From the NCBI GenBank assembly GCA_947000775.1, contig CAMQGK010000567.1, forward strand, positions 7,867,001-7,931,000: a stretch of 64,000 nucleotides of DNA, given 5' to 3'. The position numbers and the translations under genes are program-made. Positions 38,885 through 49,544 of the stretch are shown in pieces. The notes below the pieces were generated by a model. That model did no database searches. It saw only the letters and a program-made list of their open reading frames with translations, and was not told where the DNA came from. Positions within the stretch are counted from its first letter, which is position 1, and each line of letters opens with the position of its first letter. The DNA is from Pterois miles. Its lineage: Eukaryota > Chordata > Actinopteri > Perciformes > Scorpaenidae.

Positions 38885-39500
38885 TCTTTTCCATAGACTG
38901 TTCATAAGAAGTGGATGTAGTCACTCTGATGTCACTTATTGGTTTGTGGACTGCCTTTCTGAAGCCTCAAGTTCGGTATCTTGGCCTTCACATCTTGGTT
39001 TTTCGTGTGTGCCATTTTTAAACATACAACAGAAGTGACACGAGAGGGTGGAGCTAAGTACAACCGAAGCGGAATAGGACATTTTTAGCAGACCAAAAGG
39101 TTATTATTAGCTTTATAAACTGAAAGCACATTGTGAAAGGTTAAAGATCAGCCGTGATCTTTACCTGTCAATCACAAGGTAGCCACACCCTAAAGCATCC
39201 CCTGCTTTATGGTCTATCTGACTCTAAATGGGGCCATAATTTCCTAAATGAACATCATGCTGTATTGAAGAAGACTTGAAACTAGTGATTGAGACAATAA
39301 ACTGATATTTACAATGTTTACTGAGGTAATAAATCAATTGAGAAGTAGGCTCATTTTCTCATAGACTTCTCTACAATCAGACCTCTTTTTGAAACCAGAG
39401 GAGTCGCCCCCTGCTGGATATTAGAAAGAATGCAAGTTAAAGGCACTTCAACATTGGCTTCACATTTCAGACCCAAAGTTTCCCACTGGTCTGTACACTA
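38885..39500. repeat. Probable interspersed repeat
   Basis: CCATAGACTGTTCATAAGAA ... TTATTGGTTTGTGGACTGCC ... GAAGCCTCAAGTTCGG ... CCCCCTGCTGG. I recognise these in order from a repeat abundant in teleosts. Boundaries approximate; no second copy in this window. Confidence 0.4.
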
Positions 39501-41487
39501 GACCCTCCTTGCAGAGTTAAACGCACTCTCTTTTATCCCTACACAGGTAGTTTTTTATGCCTTTTTTGAGCCTAAGCTGTGATAACCCTGACGGCATCGC
39601 TATGACATCATCAGGGTGATTGTTTCAGGCTTGACAAAGCTCCCCCAGAGCCACAGAAGCCATTATAGAGCAGCTCTCACTGCCTTGGTAGCACTCTCCC
39701 TTGTGGTTAATGTGTCAAATTGGTGGAGTGCCCCTTTAATTTAATTTAGTGTTCATGTTATTTTGTCTATCCCTGCGTGTTTCCCCTGTGTTTCCCTGCC
39801 TTCCTCCTAAATTGTCAATGGCTAAGAAAGGCAAGCATAAACTGTATCTGCTCTTAATTACAGGTTGGTTATCTTTTATGATATTAATATTTTAGAAAGC
39901 CACAGAGAAGCAAATACACGGCCGGTGTAAACAGAGAAAAAATGCTGATCTATAAATTCCAAACATGCACAAGACAACAAAAGCAATTAGTGTTGGTATG
40001 AGTGCACTGCAAAAAGCCAGTTTATTCACAAACAAATAGCCGATCATGAAGCTTTCCATGAATACTGTATGTGAGTGCTTCCTCCGACAGCAGATTAGAT
40101 CAGAAAATTAGATGATGAATGAGTGAGTTGTAAAAGCTCATGCACAACAGTAAATCTAGACAATTCTATATCATCACATACTCATATCTGGGCGATGGGA
40201 TTCAAAAAGGCTTCCATATGCACATTGTTATATATATATTTCCTCATCATCTTCAGCAGGACGACAGCACTGTCACATCAACACTGAAAATGATCCCAAT
40301 GTCAGATGATGCATTGTATCAATTTCAGATGGGCGCTCAGCTCATGCAGACGGAGAAATAATTAAATCACAACCCTTAATAAAACATAAGGACCGCCACC
40401 ATCCTGTAGGAAAAACTCCATCTGGAGACCATGTGGGAAATAACTCAAAAAAAGGGAAGGGATGGGAAGTTATGAGTATAAATGTCTTAATTAGACTCTC
40501 TGGGCTATGTTTTTTTACACTGTGCTGGCAACTGCATGACATTTTCCTCACTCTGACCGGCCACGGCATACTTAAGTTCCAGTGACCCCAAAATGGCAGC
40601 TGTTTCCTCTGCCTCTGGTATGACGAGGCGACTTAATTAGGCTTTCGTTAATAGAAATGATGAAATACCTTCCAGTGTTTATCTGAGACAGTTCCACACA
40701 GTGGTTACACTGACATGGGAAACATCAGTGTTGGTGACCTTTAGCTTCCTCGGGCATACTGTGTACACATATTTACATTGTAGGTGTAATTACTGTGATT
40801 GAATCAGTTGGGTTTCACAATTTAATGACTCTTGGATGCATTAGAGCGACCATTGCACCAAACTGCAGCTTTTTAGTTAATGAGAAATGTGTCAAACCAA
40901 ACAACTATCCTGCTGACTGCATTTTCAACCTGAACATATAGTACTCACCTGGTTTTTCCACTGTATTTCTGCTAAATTACAAGTACAAAGTAAGAGAGGC
41001 AACGTGTGAAACTGATCTGAGGAACAGAGAATATACTGGGAGGAGACAGGAAGTACAGTCAGAGAAAGCTACTGTGATAAAAAAAAAATCAATAAAATAG
41101 CTGTGGATGCTGGATTCCCTGAAATGATAAAACACTTTTTATTTATTTTTTACTATTGTGGTTTTCTGTGAAAAAAATGTCACTGTCAACTAGGTCTGGG
41201 TATTGTTTGAAATATTTCAATACTGGTGCCAAAACAATTTTCAGGGCTGATACCAAAATGAAGTTTCTCTCAATACCTCACATTGAGGGATAATATGTTT
41301 TTCTTTTTTTAATTTACCCAAAGAAACCAAACTTGTCAAATGCATCAGTTTACAGCAACTGCACAATGACTGTGCTTGAACAAAATCTAAAATTTAAAAA
41401 AAGAAATAATCAATAGTGCATTAAGTTTATTCTTTGTCATTGAATTTACTGCTCACTACAGTGTCAACTGCTGGGTGTTTATTACAT
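39501..41487. other. Non-coding stretch
   Basis: 41.19-41.28 kb (AGGTCTGGGTATTG, AATACTGGTGCC) looks like the end of a degenerate DNA element. Otherwise nothing supported. Confidence 0.4.
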
Positions 41488-41994
41488 CAACCTGATCTCA
41501 CAGGAAGGCGTATAAATTGTACAGTACACAGACATTACGCATGTCCTGAGAACAAATTTAGGCTTTTCGCGTATCATTTGTAAGCCTCTTTTCACATGTA
41601 TATTTTTATGCCATTCATCAGTCATGGCTGCATTTAGGTTTAGGCAACAAAACCACTTAGTTGGTTTGACTTAAAATAAGTAAAATAAATATGGAAATAA
41701 TGTAAAAGAATTACCGAAAATGTCACAATCAACAACACTTTGGGACGCGAACGCCAGTCTTGTACAAAGTCCTGTGTTTGTTGGACCCATCCACCTCCCG
41801 TCCTGCCTATCATAAGCTCTTTCTCACTTTTTATTTTACATCACTAGCCCTGAGCGTAGCATATTTACATGGAGGAATTTACATTGCAGTCAGTGCAGAC
41901 TACATGGTGTAAAAATGACACGCCACAGGCAAGAGCTGCAAAATGATGTGCGAATTACCATGTCATTCACACGCCATTTAGTGTGATCGGGCTG
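41488..41994 (+). mobile_element. Second TIR family (CAGCCCGATC...), copy 1
   Basis: Opens CAACCTGATCTCACAGG and closes ATTTAGTGTGATCGGGCTG; the ends are imperfect inverted repeats. Internal blocks CAACAACACTTTGGGAC, GTTTAGGCAACAAAACCACTT and ACCATGTCATTCACACG recur in the 16.5-17.6 kb copy. No coding frame. Confidence 0.6.
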
Positions 41995-42106
41995 ATTACA
42001 TAGGGAGTAGTGAATGAATGAACAAGGGGCTGATTTTTGGACACGAGGTGAGAATCAACTTTCAGTGCTTGGCAGTTTCTGAAATTATGTTGTTCGATTC
42101 CCACTG

Positions 42107-42800
42107 AGGCTGTCAAAGTTAATGTGATAATAACAAGTTAAAGCAAAGTCACTTTTACACCACTAATTTCTTTAATTCATGAACCCAGCTTACAATTTTT
42201 AGGTTGTAGTGGGCTCAGTGAGCTAGAGTGAAGATACTGGCATCAATTGAAACTAGATAACCTAAAGAATCTGTTCTAACCGTGTCATACTAGATTTTTA
42301 AAAAGGAGACTACATTACGCTCCAAACCTGTGCTAAATTTTGGTGAGGAAAAACTGGCATGGCCAAGGGGTCCCTTGACCTCTGACCTCAAGATATGTAA
42401 ATGAAAATGGGTTCTCTGGGTACCAACAAGTCTTCCCTTTACAGACATGTTCACTTTATGATAATCACATGCAGTTTGGAGCAAGTCATAGTCAAGTCAG
42501 CACACTGACACACTGACAGCTGTTGTTGCTTGTTGGGCTGCAGTTTGTCATGTTATGATTTGAGCATAATTGATTTCCAATAATAAATACAAATAAATAC
42601 ATACATACATACATACATTTGCATAAAGCAGCATATTTGCCAACTCCCATCATGGTGAGAGTATTAAATACTTGACAAGTCTCCCTATAAGGTGCATTTT
42701 GAACAGATAAAACTGTGTGATGAATTTATGATTAATCGCGATAAACTATGGACAATGATGCAATTAATCGCAGCTAAATATATTAATCGATTGACAGCCC
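42107..42800 (+). mobile_element. GGGCTGTCAA-family element, copy D (near complete)
   Basis: Opens AGGCTGTCAAAGTTAATGTG and closes TTAATCGATTGACAGCCC|TA, giving an imperfect terminal inverted repeat of about ten bases. All internal blocks of the family are present in order, including GGGTTCTCTGGGTACC and CATTTGCATAAAGCAGCA. No protein-coding frame. Best copy in the window for defining the consensus. Confidence 0.8.
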
Positions 42801-43424
42801 TAACTCCCAGCTCTAATGTCAACAGACAAGATTTTCAGTTTCAAGGTGCTAAAACTGTAAAATGATTGAAAACAAAAGCTAAAAAGCCCAGGATGTTTTT
42901 CCCTCCTGATGGCTGTCGCCATGCTACAGCAGGAGGTGGGGAGGAGAAATCACGGAGAAAAAGCCAGTCAAGGCAAGATGCCAACATGTGAAATTACAAC
43001 TATTGATCTCTAGTGCTGGAGAAAGCATTTCCACTGTGTTTGAATGCATTATTAAGGAGATACTGTTCGCCACAACAGGTGGACGATGGCCGGGCAGCAC
43101 AGCTCGAACAGAGCAGAGGCTGTATAGTGTGCAGCATGGTGATAAGAGCTACTGGCAGCTGTTTGTGTGAGATTAGTATCTCCGGTGTCGCAGATTGTTG
43201 TGCTGTCACATCTAGCACAATGACTTGGAACAACAAATAATCATTTCATCCAAACCCTATTATTATTTCATGCACACCATAGCTAACAAGATTATAAATT
43301 CAACAGCTGTTACAATGTGTTTTTTTCTAAATCTCAGTGTAACTCAATATGCTTGCAGGGTGAACTTGTGGCATCCAGAGAAACATGTTAATCTGAGACT
43401 GGAAAGGCTACAAAACAACAGTAT

Positions 43425-44738
43425 GAGGAGAGGAGGAGAGAGGAGAGGAGGAGAGGAGAGGAGAGGAGACAGGAGAGGAGAGGAGAGGAGACAGGAGAGG
43501 AGAGGTGAGGAGAGGAAAGAGGCAGAGAGATAGGAGAGGAAAGATAGGCAAGAAAATATAGAAGGAGAGGAGAGATGACAGAAGGAGAGGAGTGGAGAGA
43601 TAGAGGGAGAGAAGAGGAGAAGAGAGGAGACAGAAGGAGGGGAGAGATAAAAGGAGAGGCGAGGAGAGATAGAGGGAGAGAGGAGAGGAGAGGAGAGAGG
43701 AGACAGAAGGAGAGGGGAGAGATAAGAGGAGGAGAGGCGAGGAGAGATAAAGAGTGGAGAGGAGGAGAGGAGAGATTAGAGTTCAGAGAGGAGAGGGGAT
43801 GAACAGAGACAGATATTAGAGGAGAGGAGAGAGAAGGAGAGATGACAGAGAGGAGAGGAGAGGAGAGATGAAAGAGAGGAGAGGAGAAGAGAGAGGAGAG
43901 GAAGGAGAGATGAATGGAGAGGAGAGGAGAGATGAAGGAGAGGAGAGGAGAGGAGAGATGAAAGAGAGGAGAGGAAAGGAGAGATGAATGGAGAGGAGAG
44001 GAGAGATGAAAAGAGAGGAGAGGAGAGATGAATGGAGAGGGGAGGGGGGGGAAAGGGGGGGGAGAGGAGGGGGGGGGGGGGGGGGAGAGAGTGGAGAGGA
44101 GAGGAGAGGAGACATATACAGAGGGTGAGGAGAGTGTAGAGAGAGGAGGAGAGGAGAGGAGATGAGAGATGAATAGAGAGGAGAGGAGAGGAGAGATGAA
44201 AGATAGGAGTGGAGAGATGTACAGAGAGGAGAGGAGAGATGAAGAGGGAGAGGAGAGATGAACAGAGAGGGGAGGGGAGGGAGAGATGAATGGAGAGGAG
44301 AGGGAGAGAGGAGGAGATGAGAGGAGAGAAAGAGAGGAGAGGAGAGGAGAGATGAATGGAGAGGAGAGGAGAGATGAACAGAGAGTAGGGAAAGGAGAGA
44401 TGAATGGAGAGGAAGGAGAGATGAACAGAGAGTAGAGGAGGGAGATGTAAGAGAGGAGAGATGTACAGAGAGGAGAGGAGAGAGGAGAGGAGAGATGAAC
44501 AGAGAGGAGAGGAGAGATGTACAGAGAGGAGAGGAGAGGAGAGGAGAGATGAATAGAGAGGAGAGGAGAGGAGAGATGAATAGAGAGAGAGAGGAGAGAG
44601 AGAGAGGAGAGAGAGAGATGAATAGAGAGGAGAGGAGAGGAGAGAGGAGAGGAGAGATGAACAGAGAGGAGAGGAGAGATGAACAGAGAGGAGAGGAGAG
44701 GAGAGGAGAGATGAACAGAGAGGAGAGGAGAGATGTAC
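43425..44738. repeat. Polypurine minisatellite (GAGAG/GAGAT-rich), 1.3 kb
   Basis: Almost pure purine on the plus strand, built from GAGAGGAGAGGAGAGATGAA-type units with ACAGAG, ATGGAG or ATGTACAGAG variants, plus a run of about 18 G near 44070-44085. Long Ser/Leu/Pro frames on the minus strand (456 and 359 codons) are consequences of the TCTCC repeat. Such mirror-symmetric purine tracts can adopt triplex (H-DNA) structures. Confidence 0.92.
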
Positions 44739-46424
44739 AGCCTGTTTTCGAGTAGCACAGAGGAGTGAAGGCTCCTCTTCTTTGAGCATATGGCTCAGAG
44801 TCTTGTCTGTATGGGAAGCTCTAAATAATGAATTCATAATGAGACCTATAGACATTTTGCAATGCTATTTTGGTCCCATAGGTAGAAGATGTCTAGTCTT
44901 TTCTGATTATATACAGCCTGATAAAGTCAGTCCAAACTAAAATGTAAAATACTGAAGCTACTGCTCAGTTGGTTGTCTAGTCTGTTCATTAATAATCACA
45001 TCATTTTGGAACATAATGAATGTCCTTTGCAAAGAACTGGAAGCACGGTGGTCTATTATGCATAATAATTATATAACCAGCACAAATTTGCCAGATGGTT
45101 GATACGGTGGAGACAAAAATTTGTTTACTCACATTTTCTTGCTCTCCAAGTTAGGGCACTCTGACAGGGCCAGAGTGCAAGGCTTCATATTACATAACAT
45201 CTAATAAAGTTTCATGTTTTTTGTCAGTTTATATTTTACCCAAAGGCAATGCAGCTAAAAGCATTTCCTCTGACTCTGTGCTACTGCTCGTTTTTCTGTG
45301 AATGCTCCTGCTGGATTTCCACAAAAAAAAAGGTTTGGCTGGTTCTGCTATATGACTTTGTTCACTTGTGTTTTCTGGTATTACTCCATCCAGCTACTGT
45401 ATATCCTAAACACATTGAGGTAAACGGTAGCAAACTGTCACACAACCTCAGACAGTTATGTCACCTTAAATTTATTTTTTTCTTATGAGTTTCATGCTTC
45501 ACACTAAAAGGCTCAAAAGAAATGACTTTCTATCTCTCATCTAAGCTTCACTTTTGCTTTTCATAATATCAAAAACTGTCCATCAAATCTGGATTATGGA
45601 CAGAGTAAAGTCACTAACCCTCTCTCCTTTTTCATTCCTCTTAGATGTTGCTGCATCATTAAAAGGGACCAAAATCCACAGGAGACGTTCACAAGATCCG
45701 TAAATGCTGGTAAAACTTAGTTATATCACCGTTTACTTTGCCTAATGTACTTCAGCATCATCACGCAATGACTTCTTAAAATCAAAAAGATGTTATATAA
45801 TGACATACCATAACAGAGACAACAACTTTAATGTTATGTTTGAGAGCATGACTCACTGTAAATCTGTCAAATGCTCCATTTAGTGTTAAACCGGTAACAC
45901 ACTATGATGCACCAGATCTTAGATTATGATGTGAAATGTTGTTCCTCCTGACAACAATTTAACCGCTGATCAGTGTTAATATCCAGCCTGTTAAAAGGCA
46001 CCTGCAGCTATAAAGCATTTAGCTTTACAGGCCTAATAATTATGTTGCGACCTATCTAACCTCCTCCATCTAACATCCCTTTGTCACACACAGACGTTTG
46101 TCTCTCATGCGGTGTTCCTCTTGCCGTGTTCATCTTTCCAAAGAAATCAATTTTAATCTGAGAGCCGATATGTTTTCATTACTTATTCAAACTGTTTTCA
46201 TTTTATTTTCAACATTGACCGAATAAGATAAGAGCCGAATGGGCAACGGAAAAATAATAAAAGTGTCCTTCCTGAATAATAGATAGGGTAAATTGCTTGG
46301 GGACAGATTATCATTTGAGAAACTGGGAGATGATTATAGCAGTGATGTGGAGAGCAGATTGCCACTGCAGGAAAGGGTCTTTGGGAATAAGATCGGTGTG
46401 TGTATGTGTGTGTATTTGGGCAAG
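44739..46424. other. Non-coding stretch
   Basis: No gene recognised between the purine tract and the nested elements at 46.4-48.8 kb. Confidence 0.45.
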
Positions 46425-48765
46425 GCAATATATTGATATGATATCTATATAGTGATATTAGACTATATGGATATTTCAATATCAATATATAATTAGTGCC
46501 ACGAGGCAACACACCCAAGCACTACTGGAGAGTACCTGGGGCGAAATTTATCGCGACGTAAAGCACAAAAAACTACGAAAAATTTTGCATTGACGATGGA
46601 GTTTCATTCCAGAAAATTCAATTTCTCTTCCATATTCTTGTATTTTTAACTCAGTATTACTTTAACTTAGAGAGTCAGTTTTAGTGTTAAGTTGTTGCTA
46701 ATTTTTGGTAGAATTTTTCACTAAATTTGTATATTTTTATCTTTGATACTTTTTGAGATGTTTATAGATAGATATAGTTTAAAAAAAGGGGTTTTGGAAT
46801 TTTTTGAATTTTGTGAGTGTGTGACATCACAGCTAAAGTGGAGATGAGCCTCAACTCATTACTGAAAAAATATTTCTAACTTGCTCCCATTTCCACAATT
46901 TTCACTCTACAGACATAATTTTTTACATAGAAACGTAGGTATACTTGTGCTGGCCATAGACATGTTACTGTCTCTCAAACACACACACACATACATACTG
47001 TGTCACATCCATTTCAGGGCTTCAGTGGATCAGGGCCATAAGTAAGGTTATTAATTACACTTGGGATCACTCTGCAATGACATATCAATATGGCTGCTGT
47101 GAAAATGGTATATTGTGAAGACTGAGTTTTTGTTCAACGGCGTTGTAACTTTAGCATACTTGGTCAAATCTGCTCCAAATTTCTCATCCATGATGGTGGT
47201 CCAGGCCTGAGGTCATTTACATGACAACACAGACTCAAAGCTCCACCCCTAGATGTTGACCACGCCCCCTTTAATCCCTCCTGAACCGTTTGTCATAGAC
47301 TCCTGTGGGAGGTGCCTGCTTCTATTCAAAATCAAATCAATCACCCAGGCACTATCCTGGCCAGCAATAGCTGCACTGGAGACTATATAGCTATAGACTA
47401 TAAACATACAGACGTACAGACAGCGACAGCAGGGTTTATGACCACGCCCCTCCATGGTAACCCAAAGGTTTCTCGTCTCTGTGACCACTCCATTACATTC
47501 ACTGAATATTAGTTGTTTGAAATCTATCAAGAATCTACTCATGATGTACACATTCTGGCAGCAGCCCCCGTGGCACTCGAAATTTCTGCAAGAAATGTTC
47601 TAGTTATATCTGTAGTATCGATATTGAGGTATTTGGTCAAAAATTAAGGGCTGTCAAAGTTGACGTGATAATAACATTTTAACGCAAACTACTTTTAACG
47701 CCACTAATTTCTTTAACGCATTAACGCAACTGTTAAGAAGAGGGGATCATATGGAATTAGAAAACCTAATGAATCCATTGGTACTAATCTTGTCGTACTA
47801 GCTTTTCACGAAGAAGGCTAAACACTCCAACTTACACTGAATTTTAATGAGGAAAAACTGTCAAGGTCCTTTTCAAATGGGTCCCTTGGCCTCTGACCTG
47901 AAGATATGTGAATGAAAATGGGTTCTCTGGGTACCCAAGAGTCTCCCCTTTACAGACATGCCCACTTTATGATAATCACATACAGTTTTTTGCATGCAGT
48001 AAAGGTAATTGTATATGGTAATTTAGTCACAAGTGTCTCCCCTTAAGGATGTCATTATATCATACATAACTCATCCTACAGCATCCTGGCTGACATTATG
48101 GTCTGTAAAAGAGTGTAGATACTCAGATATGAAACTAGAAAACCTAAAGAATTCATTGCTACCAGCCATGTCTGATTAGCTCGTCATGAGGGAGGCTAAA
48201 TAACGCTCAAAATTTAAGTTGGGCTAAATTTTGGTGAGGAAATTCTGGCATGGCACTTTTCAAAGGGGTCCTTTGACCTCTAACCTCAAGATATGTGAAT
48301 GAAAATGGATTCTCTGGGTACCCAGGAGTCTCCCCTTTACAGACATGCCCACTTTATTATAATTGCATGCAGTTTAGGGCAAGTCATAGTCAAGTCAGCA
48401 CACTGACAGCTGTTGTTGCCTGTTGGGCTGCAGTTTGCCATGTTGTGATTCAAGCATATTTTTGATACTAAATTCAGTACCTGTGAGGGTTTCTGGTTAA
48501 TATTTGTTATTGTTTTGTGTTGTTGATTGTTTTCCAGTAATAAATATATACATACATTTGCATAAAGCAGCATATTTGCACACTCCCATGTTGATAAAAT
48601 TATGAAATACTTGACAAACCTCCCTTTAGTTTATAATTTGAATAGATATAAATTGTGTGATTAATCATCATAATCAAGTACAGACAATCATGTGATTAAT
48701 CATAATTAAATTTTTTATTTGATTGACAGCCCTATTTTTCTCCATATAGCCCAGTCCTAGTGTGT
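46425..48765. mobile_element. Older TIR-like element containing copy E
   Basis: The left part has TGGGCAAGGCAATATATTGATATG. On the far side of copy E the sequence picks up again as TCTCCATATAGCCCAGTCC. Just before copy E lies TATCGATATTGAGGTATTTG. The reverse complement of the right end (GGACTGGGCTATATGG) resembles the left end. I infer one degenerate element interrupted by copy E; boundaries are approximate. Confidence 0.4.
47648..48732 (+). mobile_element. GGGCTGTCAA-family element, copy E (internally duplicated)
   Basis: Opens GGGCTGTCAAAGTTGACGTG and closes GATTGACAGCCC. At about 693 bp full length is exceeded because the 5' half (47.65-47.99 kb) is followed by about 110 bp of other sequence. 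After that the family restarts at about 48.11 kb (AGATACT...GAAACTAGAAAACC). The block with TTCTCTGGGTACCCA therefore occurs twice, at about 47.92 and 48.31 kb. Either two copies recombined or an internal duplication occurred. Confidence 0.7.
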
Positions 48766-49011
48766 GTGGGGTTAGACCTGAAAAATTAAAAGTTAAGTCA
48801 TTTTCAAATATGTCTGATCACAAAAAAGCGCTTAAAAAGAGAGAAAGAAAATACACAAAAAAGAGAAATATAAAAATAGCATTGATGTTCAAACAGTGAC
48901 TGTGCACATTAGTCTCAGTTAAGCTGAACGAAGAGAAAAAGGCTCCAGCAACAGAAAGCGGAGCAGCGTCTCCAGACGCTCCTCGGCTCTCTGTGATCAT
49001 GTGATGTGGTT

Positions 49012-49032
49012 GGAGCTCTCCGTGGTGCTGAA
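49012..49032 (-). promoter_or_regulatory. RE1/NRSE (REST binding site) upstream of nptx1
   Basis: The reverse complement contains TCAGCACCACGGAGAGC inside a 21-bp match to the RE1/NRSE consensus. By my count 19 of 21 positions agree; the differences are one base in the second half-site and one near its end. The half-sites have canonical spacing. The site lies 513 bp upstream of the nptx1 start codon. REST represses neuronal genes in non-neuronal cells, so this fits a neuron-restricted pentraxin. Occupancy is inferred. Confidence 0.8.
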
Positions 49033-49423
49033 TCTGCGGGGACTCCGCCGACAACAAATTGCAGTAACTTCTGATCTCCATCCACCCACAGTGTGTGTGC
49101 GTGTGTGTTTGTGTGAGGAAAAAGTGAGTTTTCTGTGTGCACAAAATAAAAACAAAAACAAAAAAAACAAACAGCTCTCTTGGCACCCCGCCACGCCACG
49201 CATGCAGCCTACAAATGCGCGTTTTCCAGATGAATAATACACAGCAAGAAATGACAAATAGTCGAAGCGATGAAAGATTTAACATGTGGGAACCTGAGTG
49301 CAAAATGGGTTTCATATCTTGAATGTGACGCCGCTCCTGGAGCCGATTAAACAGGAACAGCGCGATTCCCTCCCCTCCGGTCGTGATGCAGTGAACCTGC
49401 TCTGCGCAGAACCGGACTCGCTG

Positions 49424-49430
49424 TATAAAA
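49424..49430 (+). promoter_or_regulatory. TATA box of nptx1
   Basis: TATAAAA lies in a relatively GC-rich stretch, 121 bp before the ATG at 49545. It predicts a start site near 49455 and a 5' UTR of about 90 bp. No ATG occurs between that predicted start and 49545, which supports this start codon. The transcription start itself is inferred. Confidence 0.6.
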
Positions 49431-49544
49431 ACGGCTGCGCTTCTTCAGACGAGACTACAACAGCAAGGGGACAGGAGCGCGTCAAGTCACTGCGGCTAAT
49501 CAACCAAAAACTAAAATCCAAACCCAGCACAGGTAGACGCAGAC

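Noticed and set aside
43388..44855. Minus-strand open frames of 456 and 359 codons, Ser/Leu/Pro-rich
   Set aside because: They are translations of the TCTCC repeat; several frames are open at once and there is no domain, splice site or promoter.
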